From JBOGOC01 sp050747525 (lineage in GTDB: Bacteria; Acidobacteriota; Polarisedimenticolia; JACPZX01; DASXTC01), in NCBI GenBank assembly GCA_050747525.1, contig JBOGOC010000001.1:1-64000 (forward strand): a stretch of 64,000 nucleotides of DNA, written 5' to 3'. A program made the translations under genes and the position numbers. The notes below the pieces were generated by a model that worked only from the letters and a program-made list of their open reading frames with translations, was not told the origin of the DNA and made no database searches. Every line of letters starts with the position of its first letter. Positions within the stretch are counted from its first letter, which is position 1. Shown here piece after piece: positions 34,482 to 43,315 of this stretch.

Positions 34482-35804
34482 TCACGGGAAGTGGCTCACG
34501 GCCAGGTCGTTCCTCACGTCCTTGACGCCCACCACGCTGCTCGCGATGTCCTCGGCGATCGCCTTCTCGCGGCCCGACGCGACCCACCCGCTCAGCCGCA
34601 CCACGCCGTCGTCCACGTCCACGTACATCATGTTGCGCTCGAAGAGAGGATTGTCGTACAGGTCCCCTTCCACGCGGCGCTGGATGGCGTCGTCGCTCAG
34701 GTACTCTGCGAGGGACTCACCGCTCACCGTCAGCCTGTTCTCCACGAGCACGACTCCCGGGGTGGCGAGCGCGATCTCTTCGGCGCGCCTCCTGGCGGCC
34801 TCGCTCTCCACTTCCCCGGTCAGATAGACGACCCCGTCGTCCACCTGCACCTCTGGTTCCATACGATCCAGCGCGGGCTCTTCATCGAAGGCCTGACTGA
34901 GGTTGCGCTGCAGATCCGCGTCCACGTCCCCGGGCCGGTAGGCCGCGTGCTGCACGTCCGAAGCGGCCGCTCCCGCCGCCGCGGCGGTGCCATACCCAGG
35001 CGCGGCGTACCCCTCTTCCAGATCGATCTTCAGATCGTCGTCGTCGATCTCGGTCACCCCCAGCACCCAGGCCATGTCGATCAGATCCTCGCGGACCTCG
35101 GAGGTCGGGACCGTTCCGTCCAGCTCGACCCTTCCGTTGTCCACGTCCACGTCCACGTCGGCGGCCTCGGGACCGAAGAGCCGGATCAGGCTCCCCTGGA
35201 TCTCCTGTCGGATCTGCTGATCGTCGGGGTTCGCGGCGCCGACGGGCCGCACGACCTCGATATGGTTCTCGACGTGGCTCACCCCCTCCACGCACCCGGT
35301 CAGCTCGCCGGCCAGGCTTCGATCCCGGTAGGTGTCGGTCAGGCCCGTGAGAGTCACTGTGCCGTTTTCAGCTTCCACGTCCACCTGGTCGAGGTCGAAG
35401 GTCGAGTGCTTCTGCATCATCTGCAGGACGCCGGTCTCGATCTGCTCGTCGGTCCTGGCGGGCTGCGGGGGCATCGACATGCGATCCAGGACCACCTCGA
35501 CCTCCTCGTATGTACGGGCGATCCGCATCGCCTCGTCGCGGGCGTGGTCCGACTCCACCTTGCCGGTGAGCGTTACGATTCCGTTACGGACCTCCGCCAC
35601 CACGGCATCGAGGTCGGCGAACTCGGCGTCGATCAGATCCATCTGGATGGCACGCGCCAGATCCTGGTCGGCGGCGGGGCTGGTCGTGTCCTGGTTGATT
35701 TCCGGTCCCTCGCCCGCCCGCGCCTGCTGCGGCGAAGCTCCCCATGAAACCACCCCGAGAAGCAGCAGGGCCAGCGCCCTCCCGAGGATCTGTCTGATTC
35801 GCAT
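34482..35804 (-). CDS. Exported protein with five BON domains
   Basis: 440 aa. Signal peptide ALALLLLGVVSWGASPQQARA, then five BON modules recognisable by their xGxVxLxGxV cores: NGIVTLTGKVES, NGTVTLTGLTDT, NGRVELDGTVPT, DGVVYLTGEVES and DGVVRLSGWVAS. BON domains (as in OsmY) are periplasmic and bind phospholipid or maintain envelope integrity under stress. A low-complexity Ala/Gly linker separates modules 3 and 4. AAGGAG precedes the ATG. It is divergent from the NarL-type regulator gene; a related two-BON lipoprotein is encoded at 41968. Confidence 0.9.
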   Translation of the reverse strand: MRIRQILGRALALLLLGVVSWGASPQQARAGEGPEINQDTTSPAADQDLARAIQMDLIDAEFADLDAVVAEVRNGIVTLTGKVESDHARDEAMRIARTYEEVEVVLDRMSMPPQPARTDEQIETGVLQMMQKHSTFDLDQVDVEAENGTVTLTGLTDTYRDRSLAGELTGCVEGVSHVENHIEVVRPVGAANPDDQQIRQEIQGSLIRLFGPEAADVDVDVDNGRVELDGTVPTSEVREDLIDMAWVLGVTEIDDDDLKIDLEEGYAAPGYGTAAAAGAAASDVQHAAYRPGDVDADLQRNLSQAFDEEPALDRMEPEVQVDDGVVYLTGEVESEAARRRAEEIALATPGVVLVENRLTVSGESLAEYLSDDAIQRRVEGDLYDNPLFERNMMYVDVDDGVVRLSGWVASGREKAIAEDIASSVVGVKDVRNDLAVSHFP

Positions 35805-35892
35805 GTGTGAAATCTCCTTATCGTTGCAATCACCGAGGCCTCGTGGCGGAGACCCTAGGGCAAGCGTAGAGTGCCCCGATCCGCGTTCAATC

Positions 35893-35905
35893 AGGGGTTT
35901 CCCCT
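35893..35905. repeat. Short inverted repeat in the BON/NarL divergent space
   Basis: AGGGG-TTT-CCCCT lies about 90 nt upstream of the BON-protein ATG, between divergent genes. It could be an operator for the adjacent NarL-type regulator. The rest of 35805-36076 shows only the -10 element at 35986. Confidence 0.3.
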
Positions 35906-35985
35906 AGGTGAGGATACGAGGCGGCACCGCCCGGAAACCAATTGCCCACGGCCCGAAAAAAGCTACAGATCCGTCCCCGCATGTC

Positions 35986-35994
35986 TGGTAGAAT
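35986..35994 (+). promoter_or_regulatory. Extended -10 (TGgTAGAAT) of the NarL-type regulator gene
   Basis: TG-G-TAGAAT lies about 80 nt before the GTG at 36077, with no clear -35, as expected for an extended -10 promoter. Confidence 0.45.
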
Positions 35995-36076
35995 CGGCGC
36001 TCATCCGGCTTGGAAAAGGAACGTGCAGGGAAACCACAGGATCCGCAAGATGACACCTTCCCGCGCAGGAGAAAGA

Positions 36077-36784
36077 GTGACGCGCATGGCGACGACACGG
36101 ACCGAAACGACTCCCCGCGGACCCCATCGACCAAGGCAGCCCAACAAGGTGGTCATCGTTGACGATCACGCCATCTTCCGTAAGGGGCTGCGCGAGCTGA
36201 TCGAATCAGAGCTCACGCTGCAGGTGGCGGGCGAGGCCCCTGACGCGGCCTCCGCGCTGAAGCAGGTGGCGGAGCACGAGCCCGACCTCATCATCATCGA
36301 TCTCTCGCTGAAAGGCGGGAGCGGCATCGACCTCATCAAGCAGATCCGCACCCTGCACCCGACCGCCCGCATGCTGGTGTCGTCGTTCCAGGACGAAGCC
36401 ATCTACGGCGAGCGCGTGCTGCGGGCGGGAGCCATGGGCTACGTGAGCAAGCAGGAGCCCGTGGAGAAGATGCTCGAAGCGATCCAACAAGTTCTTGGCG
36501 GCAAGCTCTACCTGAGCGCGGGGCTGGCCGACCGCGTGCTCAACCGTCTCGTCAGCCGGCGCGACGACATCAGCCACTCGCCGGTGCGATCGCTCTCGGA
36601 TCGCGAGCTGGAGGTGCTCGGGCTCATCGGGCAGGGCCTCAGCTCGAAGGAGATGGCCCAGCGCCTGCACCTGAGCGTGAAGACCATCGACACGTACCGC
36701 GAGCACATCAAGACCAAGCTGCACCTGAAGACGGCCAACGAGCTGATCCGCTACGCCGTCACCTGGACGCTCGAGTCGGGCTAG
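36077..36784 (+). CDS. NarL/FixJ-type response regulator
   Basis: 235 aa from the GTG at 36077 (AGGAG five bases upstream; an ATG at 36086 is in frame, and an ATG at 36050 would add nine residues). The receiver starts at KVVIVDDH with phospho-acceptor Asp75 in LIIIDLSL and Lys in GYVSKQEP. The C-terminal LuxR-type helix-turn-helix is LSDRELEVLGLIGQGLSSKEMAQRLHLSVKTIDTYREHIKTKL. It is a phosphorylation-controlled DNA-binding regulator; no cognate kinase is adjacent. It is divergent from the five-BON gene, a possible target. An IS remnant abuts its stop codon. Confidence 0.93.
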   Translation: MTRMATTRTETTPRGPHRPRQPNKVVIVDDHAIFRKGLRELIESELTLQVAGEAPDAASALKQVAEHEPDLIIIDLSLKGGSGIDLIKQIRTLHPTARMLVSSFQDEAIYGERVLRAGAMGYVSKQEPVEKMLEAIQQVLGGKLYLSAGLADRVLNRLVSRRDDISHSPVRSLSDRELEVLGLIGQGLSSKEMAQRLHLSVKTIDTYREHIKTKLHLKTANELIRYAVTWTLESG

Positions 36785-36789
36785 CAGCC

Positions 36790-37490
36790 AGCCGTCCGCC
36801 GCCCACCACCAGCTTCTCGGCCCGCAGGCCTCGCTGGCGCAGCCGCTTGAGCAGCGCCGAAGGGCTCATGCCGCTCGAGGACTCCAGCTCCACGACGCGC
36901 GCTGTGCCGTCGGTCAGCACCGCGACCGCCACGACCAGGCCCTCTCCGGGGAGTCCCCCGCGGATTTCCACTCGGTCGACCCACAGATAGGACACGTCCA
37001 GATCGTCCAGCGGACATGTGCGCCAGGCGCGATGCTGGCTCTGCCAGCTGCGGCGCATGCGTCCGGTGGCCCTGGCGGAGAGGGGCGGCGGGGTCCCCAG
37101 CAGCCCGGCCAGGGCGCGGTCGAAATCCCCCTCGGCCAGTCCCGCCATGTACTGCTCCATCTGGACCGCTGCCGCCTCACGGAAGCGCCGGGTGAAGGAC
37201 GGGAGCACGTCGCTGCGAAACGCGATGGCCATGCCTCGCAGCCGCGGCCTCCGTATCCTCAGGTCTCCCGCGAAGGTCCGGAGCCGCCGGGGACGGCCAT
37301 GGCCGCTGCGGCATCCGCGTGGACGCGCGGAATCCTCGCCCGGAGCGGCCCTCTGCTCGGCCAGCCGCTCGGCCGCTTCTTCCTCGAGCAGGTGCTGGAC
37401 GAGCCGCTGGGCCCCCTCACGGACGAAGGCGGCGAGCGCCTCCCAGGTTTCGCGGGCTTCGAGTCGCAGACCGATGGATGAAGCGTTCAT
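36790..37490 (-). pseudogene. IS256/Mutator-type transposase, C-terminally truncated
   Basis: The frame starts at the ATG at 37490 (GGAGGAAGG upstream) and shows the N-terminal half of a Mutator-family transposase: an Arg-rich region, LRIRRPRLRG, FRREAAAVQMEQYMAGL-like helices and LDDLDVSYLWVDRVEIRGG with the first catalytic Asp. It stops at LRAEKLVVGGGRL, where the family has VVGDGALGFW with the second Asp. That Asp is Gly here, and everything after it, including the catalytic Glu, is missing. The break falls within about 10 bp of the NarL-type stop. About 235 residues remain of the usual 400. No terminal inverted repeats were recognised. It is a dead insertion-sequence relic. Confidence 0.78.
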
Positions 37491-37638
37491 CTGACCTTCC
37501 TCCGGGAATGGACGCGGACTGCAACGTGGGAACGCGCTCTTTGTACCATCGTGAAAAGCGCCCGGCAATCCGGGAGAATCCGCATTCCCGGGTCGGGTCC
37601 GTTCCTCCTGTCACCACCCCGGCCTTTTCCGGGGGATC

Positions 37639-37644
37639 TACGAT
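37639..37644 (+). promoter_or_regulatory. -10 element (TACGAT), leaderless DUF72 transcript
   Basis: TACGAT ends six bases before the ATG at 37651, placing the transcription start at the start codon. No ribosome-binding site is present. Confidence 0.4.
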
Positions 37645-37650
37645 CACCCC

Positions 37651-38412
37651 ATGCTGCGCATCGGCACGTCGGGCTGGCAGTACCGCCACTGGAGAGGAGT
37701 TCTCTACCCGGAATCGGGACCTCCACGCGCGTGGTTCGACGCCTACGCCGGCCGCTTCGACACCGTGGAGATCAACGCGACTTTCTACCGCCTTCCGGCC
37801 GCCGCCACATTCGAGTCCTGGGCGAGGAGGGCCCCGGAAGGCTTCCTGTACGCCCTGAAGTTCAGCAAGTACGGCAGCCACCTCAAGCGGCTCCTCGAGC
37901 CCGAAGCCACCATCGGGGCTTTCGTGGAGCGGGCGCGCCTGCTGGGCCCGGCCCTGGGCCCGGTGCTGGTGCAGCTTCCTCCCAGGTGGAACGCGGTCCC
38001 CGCGCGGCTGGACGCCTTCCTGGCGGCGGCCCCCAGGGAAATGCGGTGGGCGCTGGAGTTCCGCGATCCGAGCTGGCTCGTGCCCGAGGTGCTCGACATC
38101 CTGCGCCGGCACGAAGCCGCACTGTGCGTGCACGACAAGATCCCCGGCCATCCTCAGGAGGCTACCGCGGACTGGGTGTACCTGCGCTATCACGGGCGCG
38201 TGCCTGGAGGGCGGTATGGCACGCGCAGGCTGCGGGCCGAAGCCCGCCGCATCGAAGGATGGATGGCTCGCGGGCTCGACGTGTACGCCTACTTCAACAA
38301 CGACCCGCACGGGCACGCCGTGAGGGACGCCCTGCAGCTCGAGGAGCTGATGGCCGGACGGGCCGGCTCGCTCAGCGCGCGAAGATCGCGAGCGTCACGA
38401 ACCCCAGGATGA
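37651..38412 (+). CDS. DUF72 (YecE-like) family protein
   Basis: 253 aa, TIM-barrel-like. Family hallmarks are MLRIGTSGWQYRHWRGVLYP, FDTVEINATFYRLP, FLYALKFSKYGSHLKRL, VLVQLPPRW, ALEFRDPSWL, WVYLRYHGRVP and the C-terminal DVYAYFNNDPHGHAVRDALQL. The biochemical role is unknown; the barrel and conserved Asn/His/Glu residues suggest an enzyme. The gene is complete. Its last 41 bases overlap the 3' end of uppP on the other strand, so the tail (SARRSRASRTPG) may be dispensable. Confidence 0.88.
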   Translation: MLRIGTSGWQYRHWRGVLYPESGPPRAWFDAYAGRFDTVEINATFYRLPAAATFESWARRAPEGFLYALKFSKYGSHLKRLLEPEATIGAFVERARLLGPALGPVLVQLPPRWNAVPARLDAFLAAAPREMRWALEFRDPSWLVPEVLDILRRHEAALCVHDKIPGHPQEATADWVYLRYHGRVPGGRYGTRRLRAEARRIEGWMARGLDVYAYFNNDPHGHAVRDALQLEELMAGRAGSLSARRSRASRTPG

Positions 38413-39175
38413 TCCTGTACCAGGCGAACGGCTTGAAGTCGTGGTGGGAGATGAACCGGACGAACGCGCGCACCGCCAGCCAGGCGGAGAAGAAGGCGAC
38501 CACGAAGCCCAGGGCGATCATCCCCAGGTCTTCGCGGGTGAGGCTCGACCACGCCTTGAGCAGGTCGTATCCGGTGGCCGCGAGCATGGTGGGAATGGCC
38601 AGGTAGAAGGAGAACACGGTGGCCGTCCTGCGGTCCAGGCCGGACACCATGCCCCCCATGATTGTGGCTCCGGCCCGCGAGACGCCGGGGATCAGCGACA
38701 GCGTCTGCGCCAGGCCCACCATCAACGCCCGGTGCCAGGGGATCTCCATCAGAGAGTGCACCGCGGGGCGTGGCCGCGCCCATTCGATGACCAGCATCAC
38801 CACGCCTCCGGCGATCAGGGCCACGGCCACGGTGATCGGATTGAACAGGTAGGTATGGATCGCGCCGTGGAACAGGAAGCCTGCCACGGCCGCGGGAACG
38901 AAGGCCAGGGCCAGGTTGATGACCAGGCCGCGCGAGGCCCCGTCGGGCCTCAGCCCCGTCGCTCCCGCGGCCACCGAGAGCAGGTGCGACCGGTACTCCC
39001 AGGCGACCGCCAGGATGGCGCCCAACTGGATGAAGATCTCGAAGGTCTCGGCGGCGCTGCCCGTGTACCTGAGCAGGTGCGCCGCCACGATGAGATGGCC
39101 CGTGGAGGAGACGGGGAGGAACTCGGTGACTCCCTCCACCACGCCCAGCACCAGCGCGATCACCAGCGGCGTCAC
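38372..39175 (-). CDS. uppP: Undecaprenyl-diphosphatase UppP (BacA)
   Basis: 267 aa with about eight transmembrane helices. Both signature segments are present: GVVEGVTEFLPVSSTGHLIV near the N-terminus and SLIPGVSRAGATIMGGM in the second half, which carry the catalytic Glu, Ser and Arg residues. It dephosphorylates undecaprenyl pyrophosphate to recycle the lipid carrier for peptidoglycan and surface-glycan synthesis; over-expression gives bacitracin resistance. The GTG start overlaps the stop of the RND-exporter gene as GTGA, so it is translated after it. Confidence 0.96.
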   Translation of the reverse strand: MTPLVIALVLGVVEGVTEFLPVSSTGHLIVAAHLLRYTGSAAETFEIFIQLGAILAVAWEYRSHLLSVAAGATGLRPDGASRGLVINLALAFVPAAVAGFLFHGAIHTYLFNPITVAVALIAGGVVMLVIEWARPRPAVHSLMEIPWHRALMVGLAQTLSLIPGVSRAGATIMGGMVSGLDRRTATVFSFYLAIPTMLAATGYDLLKAWSSLTREDLGMIALGFVVAFFSAWLAVRAFVRFISHHDFKPFAWYRIILGFVTLAIFAR

Positions 39176-41766
39176 GTGATGGCCGGCTCACCGCGTGCCT
39201 CGACCACGCGCGAGAAGAGGGGGAACGACATCATCGCCGGCAGAAGGGTGAGCGCCGTGAGCAAACACGCCAGGCTGCCCACCGCCGAGATGATCCCCAC
39301 GCTGCGCAGCCCCGGATAGTTCGACAGGGCCAGCGAGCCGAACCCCACCACGTTGGTCATCGTGGCCATCGCCACCGCCTTGCCGGTCTCCATGACGCCG
39401 GCGTCCACCACGCCGCCATTGAGGCGCATCCGGTGGATGATGTGGATGCCGTAGTCCACCCCCACGCCGAGGATCATCGTGGCCACGAAGCAGTTGACGA
39501 AATTCATCTCGATGCCGGCCAGGCTCATGATGCCGAGCATCCAGACCACCCCCGTCAGCACCTGCAGGTTGGCCACGATCATCAGGCGCACCGAGCGGAA
39601 GTCGAGCCACAGCAGGAAGCTCACCAGGAACAGGCCCAGGGTGATGGCCAGGCGCGCGTCGTGCGCGAAGATGTCGCGCAGGCGCTTGCTCACCACGTTG
39701 ACCCCCGTCACCGAGATGGCCGGATCACCCTGCTCCAGCGCTTCCACCAGCCCGGGGGGCGCCTCGCGCCGCCAGCGCTTCTCCGCGGGGAACAGGAAGA
39801 CCGCGGCCCGGTAGCGATCTCCTTCGGCGGACTTGCGGATGTACCGCTCCAGCAGCGCCCCGAGCTGGCGCCCCTGCAGATCGGCCAGCGTGATCGGCTC
39901 GGTGCGCCCCAGCACGTGGCGGAACTCCGCCAGGTAGTCGTCGAAGGCGTCTTCGCGGAACCCTTCCTCCGCCAGCGCGCGGCGGAAGCTGGCCTCGATG
40001 CGGTCCGGATTGAAGTCCCGGTCGCGCCCCTTCTGCAGCGCGTCGATCACCTGCTGCTGGCGCGAGGGAGCCGGCAGGTAGGTGAGCACGGAGTCGGTGC
40101 CCCGCAGCACCCCCGACTGGAGGAAGGGGTCGGCGGCCGTCTGCACGGAGCGGACCTTCTCCACCAGTACGTCCACCGTGGACGCCTCCACCACGGCGAT
40201 CATGAAGTTGAGGTCCCCCCCGAACAGCCGGGTCATCTTCTCCTGGGCCAGCACCCCTTTGTTATAGGGAGATCGAAGGTCGCGGATGCTGTCGGAGAAG
40301 CCGATGTTCCAGGCCGCCACGCCCAGGATGATGGTGATCACCGTCAGCACCAGCAGCGACGGGATGGGACGCCGCACCGAGAGAGTGAGCAGCCTCTCGA
40401 AGCCGAAGGACTGGATGTACAGCTTGTGGATCTTGTGCTCCCTGCCGCTGCGTCCTTCGTTCCACTGGATCATGGCCGGCAGCAGGAAGAGGATCGCCAC
40501 CATGCTCAGCAGGATGCCCGTGCCGATCAGAAAGCCCAGCTCCCACAGGCCGCGGAACTCGGTCACACACATCGAGTAGAAGGTCCCCGCCGAGGTGATG
40601 GCTCCCGTGAACATCCCCAGCGCCCCTTCCCCCATCATCAGCCGCGAGGAATCGGCCACCGTGCGCCCCAGTCTCCGCTCCTCGACGTAGCGGGCGTACA
40701 TGACGATGGTGAAGTCGGTGCCCAGCCCCATCACCATGGCCACGAACCCCGAGGAGGCCGAGTTGAGGTGCCCGAAGATGATCCAGGCCACGCCGAAGGT
40801 GAGCACCTGCCCCACCATCAGGGGGATGCTGCTGTACATGAGCGCCCCCAGCCGGCGGTACCCGATGAGATAGAGCGCCAGCACCCCGACGAACGAGAGC
40901 ACGGCGGTCACCTTCATGTCCGACTTGATCAGATCCGAGTCGGCGAGCGCCACGATGTACGAGCCGGCGTACTCGCTGGTGACCTCGCTCAGGCCGGGGG
41001 GCCCGCCCCCGTCTTCCGCCAGCTCGCGGCGGGCCTCGTCCTCGGCGGCGTGCAGCGAGCCGACCAGCCGGGCCGTGAAGCCGAGGTCCTGCGAGGACCG
41101 ATCCGGCTTGATGAGCACCAGCAGCGCCCGATCGTCCTCCGACAGGAAGTACCCGTCCGCCCCCGGCCGGATGTTCAGCGCGGCCTGGCCCTTCACCAGG
41201 TGGCCGATCAGCAGCGGCGCGAGGCCAAAGGGATCGTTGCGCACCAGGTCCTTGGTGAAGGCGCTCGAGGGGCTCTCCAGGATGCGCCGATCGGCGCTCA
41301 CCTGCTCACGGATCCCCTGGTCGCTGAGCCTCTGCCGGAGGCTCTCGATCTCCTCCGGCGGCAGGAACATCAGGGCGAACTTGTGCACCACCTCGAGGAG
41401 CTCCCCCTTGCCCCCCAGGCGGTGCTCCACCTGCCGGATGCCGTCGAGCGCCGACACCTTCTCGGCGAACGCGTCGGCCAGATCCGTGTATTCTTCGGCC
41501 GTGTGCCCGGGGGGGGCCTCGAACATGACCGCCACGTAGTCCGCTCCCCCGAATTCCTGAAGCGCGAGCTTGTAGGCGTCCACGGCGCGGTCCCCTTTGG
41601 GGACCAGGTCCAGGATGTCGGTGTTGAGGCGGACGCGGCTGCCCAGCAGGGCGGCGACGCAGACGATCAGGAAGGTGGCCAGGAAGATGGTCCCCGGATG
41701 ACGGCGCGAATAGTCCTCGATCCGGAGGAAGAGTCCCTGGCGGCGCTGCTGGGATCCAATCGGCAT
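39172..41766 (-). CDS. RND/MMPL-family lipid exporter
   Basis: About 864 aa from the ATG at 41766 (MPIGSQQ); the frame runs to 41826 but that part is low complexity. Topology is RND-like: one helix (TIFLATFLIVCVAALLG), a large periplasmic domain starting NTDILDLVPKGD, five to six helices with the GLGTDFTIVMYARYVEER motif, then a second copy (TIILGVAAWNIGF, periplasmic loop, GVGVDYGIHIIHRMR). The GxGxDF/Y motifs in helix 4 of each half are the RND/MMPL proton-relay sites. It resembles hopanoid and lipid exporters of the HpnN type more than drug efflux pumps, since no MFP or TolC gene is adjacent. Coupling to uppP hints at lipid or lipid-carrier traffic. Confidence 0.87.
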   Translation of the reverse strand: MPIGSQQRRQGLFLRIEDYSRRHPGTIFLATFLIVCVAALLGSRVRLNTDILDLVPKGDRAVDAYKLALQEFGGADYVAVMFEAPPGHTAEEYTDLADAFAEKVSALDGIRQVEHRLGGKGELLEVVHKFALMFLPPEEIESLRQRLSDQGIREQVSADRRILESPSSAFTKDLVRNDPFGLAPLLIGHLVKGQAALNIRPGADGYFLSEDDRALLVLIKPDRSSQDLGFTARLVGSLHAAEDEARRELAEDGGGPPGLSEVTSEYAGSYIVALADSDLIKSDMKVTAVLSFVGVLALYLIGYRRLGALMYSSIPLMVGQVLTFGVAWIIFGHLNSASSGFVAMVMGLGTDFTIVMYARYVEERRLGRTVADSSRLMMGEGALGMFTGAITSAGTFYSMCVTEFRGLWELGFLIGTGILLSMVAILFLLPAMIQWNEGRSGREHKIHKLYIQSFGFERLLTLSVRRPIPSLLVLTVITIILGVAAWNIGFSDSIRDLRSPYNKGVLAQEKMTRLFGGDLNFMIAVVEASTVDVLVEKVRSVQTAADPFLQSGVLRGTDSVLTYLPAPSRQQQVIDALQKGRDRDFNPDRIEASFRRALAEEGFREDAFDDYLAEFRHVLGRTEPITLADLQGRQLGALLERYIRKSAEGDRYRAAVFLFPAEKRWRREAPPGLVEALEQGDPAISVTGVNVVSKRLRDIFAHDARLAITLGLFLVSFLLWLDFRSVRLMIVANLQVLTGVVWMLGIMSLAGIEMNFVNCFVATMILGVGVDYGIHIIHRMRLNGGVVDAGVMETGKAVAMATMTNVVGFGSLALSNYPGLRSVGIISAVGSLACLLTALTLLPAMMSFPLFSRVVEARGEPAIT

Positions 41767-41851
41767 GAACGGAGGCGGGCTCCGGGAAAGGAAGGGAGGG
41801 TATCGGCGGGCGTTGCGGGCTGTCAAGGACGCAACGGCCCGTCGTGACGGC

Positions 41852-41887
41852 CGGAACGCCCCGCCGGGTCGGAACGCCCCGCCGGGT
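41852..41887 (+). repeat. Perfect 18-bp tandem duplication
   Basis: CGGAACGCCCCGCCGGGT occurs twice back to back in the space between the divergent exporter and BON-lipoprotein genes. It is probably slippage; it lies where promoters for both genes must sit. Confidence 0.7.
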
Positions 41888-41967
41888 CGCGGCGGCGGGT
41901 GGCGTCCTCTATGCTTTCATCCTGCCTACCACGGAATTCCGGCTTCGGGCCGAACGCGGAGGTGACC

Positions 41968-42507
41968 ATGCAGAGGCGACTGCAGTGGCTTTGCCTGACC
42001 GTCCTGGCGTGCATGACCCTGGCCGCCTGCGCGAGCACCGACGAGACGGTGACCGCGAACGTGACATCGCGGCTCGCGAAGGACGATGCCGTGCCTCCCG
42101 GGACCATCTCGGTGGAGACGCATCAGGGCGTGGTGACGCTGACCGGCAACGTGGACAGCCCGGAGCAGAAGGCACGGGCCATCGAGGTGGCTCGCACCAC
42201 CGACGGCGTGCACGACGTGGTGGACCGGATCACCGCCGCCGAGGACGGGACCGGCAACGCGCCCGACGCGGATCGCGCCATGGGCGAGGCGGCCGACGAC
42301 GCGGCCATCACCCAGCAGGTGAAGGCCAGCCTCCTCGACGACGAGATGGTGCGCGGCCTGAAGATCGACGTGGACACCCGCGAGGGAGTCGTGTATCTCA
42401 CGGGTACGGTGGCGTCGGAGGCCGAGAAGGACCGGGCGGTGGAGCTGGCCCGCCAGGCGGCCGGCGGCCGGCAGGTGCAGGCGAACCTGACGATCCAGCG
42501 GACCTGA
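41968..42507 (+). CDS. Lipoprotein with two BON domains
   Basis: 179 aa from the ATG at 41968, preceded by GGAGGT; an upstream frame to 41899 has no such site. The N-terminal lipobox is MTLAAC (Cys about residue 22). Two BON modules follow: GVVTLTGNVDS and GVVYLTGTVAS, each preceded by a helix (TANVTSRLAKDDAV, TQQVKASLLDDEMV). It is expected to be anchored in the outer or inner membrane and to contribute to envelope stability. It is a smaller relative of the five-BON protein at 34482. Confidence 0.9.
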   Translation: MQRRLQWLCLTVLACMTLAACASTDETVTANVTSRLAKDDAVPPGTISVETHQGVVTLTGNVDSPEQKARAIEVARTTDGVHDVVDRITAAEDGTGNAPDADRAMGEAADDAAITQQVKASLLDDEMVRGLKIDVDTREGVVYLTGTVASEAEKDRAVELARQAAGGRQVQANLTIQRT

Positions 42508-42547
42508 CTCGCGAAGCAAGCGGCACGGCGCCGGTGAGGGGACCGGT

Positions 42548-43315
42548 ATGGCGGCGGAAGAGGGCGGGGGCTTCAGGGATCACTTCTCCGGAGCGGCCTC
42601 TCAGTACGCCGCCTTCCGGCCCCTCTACCCGCCCGCCTTGTTCGAGACGCTGGCCGGGAATGTGGCGCTCAGGCGGAAGGCGTGGGACTGCGCGACCGGC
42701 AACGGCCAGGCGGCACTCGGCCTCGCGCGCCACTTCGATCACGTCATCGCCACCGATGCGAGCAGTGAGCAGCTCGCCATGGCGCCCGCTCATGCCGGCG
42801 TGACCTACGCGCGGGCCAGGGCCGAGGAGCCTCCCCTGCGCAGCCGGAGCCTGGACCTGATCACGGTGGCCCAGGCGCTGCACTGGTTCGATCGCCCGGC
42901 CTTCTTCGCGGAGGCCCGGCGCGTGCTGGTCCCGGGAGGGCTCCTGGCGGTCTGGTCGTACGGGCTGGCGGAGATCGATCCCCGGGTGGACCGCATCGTG
43001 AGAGCCTTCTACCAGGACGTGGTGGGCCGGTACTGGCCGACCGAGCGATGGATGGTGGAGAACGGCTACCGCACCATCACCTTTCCCTTCGTGGAGGTCC
43101 CGCTCACCTCTCCTCCCATGGAGGCGCTCTGGTCGCTGGAGGACCTGATGGGGTACCTCGGGACCTGGTCCGCGACCCTGCGCTACCGGGCCGCGCTGGG
43201 GCGCGATCCGATCCCCGAGCTGCTGGCCGGCCTGGCGCCGGCCTGGGGCCGGGAGGATGAGCGGCGCCCCGTGCGATGGCCCCTTTCGATCCGGGCAGGA
43301 CGCACCACGGGCTAG
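42548..43315 (+). CDS. Class I SAM-dependent methyltransferase
   Basis: 255 aa. The Rossmann methyltransferase motifs are AWDCATGNGQAALGLA (motif I, SAM binding), VIATDASSEQL (motif II), DLITVAQALHWFD (motif IV) and RVLVPGGLLAVWSYG. The ALHWFD motif is typical of the Methyltransf_11 group that includes trans-aconitate and small-molecule O-methyltransferases. The substrate is not predictable. It follows the two-BON lipoprotein by 40 nt; its last 4 bases overlap the convergent MFS gene. Confidence 0.86.
   Translation: MAAEEGGGFRDHFSGAASQYAAFRPLYPPALFETLAGNVALRRKAWDCATGNGQAALGLARHFDHVIATDASSEQLAMAPAHAGVTYARARAEEPPLRSRSLDLITVAQALHWFDRPAFFAEARRVLVPGGLLAVWSYGLAEIDPRVDRIVRAFYQDVVGRYWPTERWMVENGYRTITFPFVEVPLTSPPMEALWSLEDLMGYLGTWSATLRYRAALGRDPIPELLAGLAPAWGREDERRPVRWPLSIRAGRTTG

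Noticed and set aside
41852..41887. 18-bp repeat as CRISPR or attachment site
   Set aside because: Only two adjacent copies with no spacers and no integrase or cas genes nearby.
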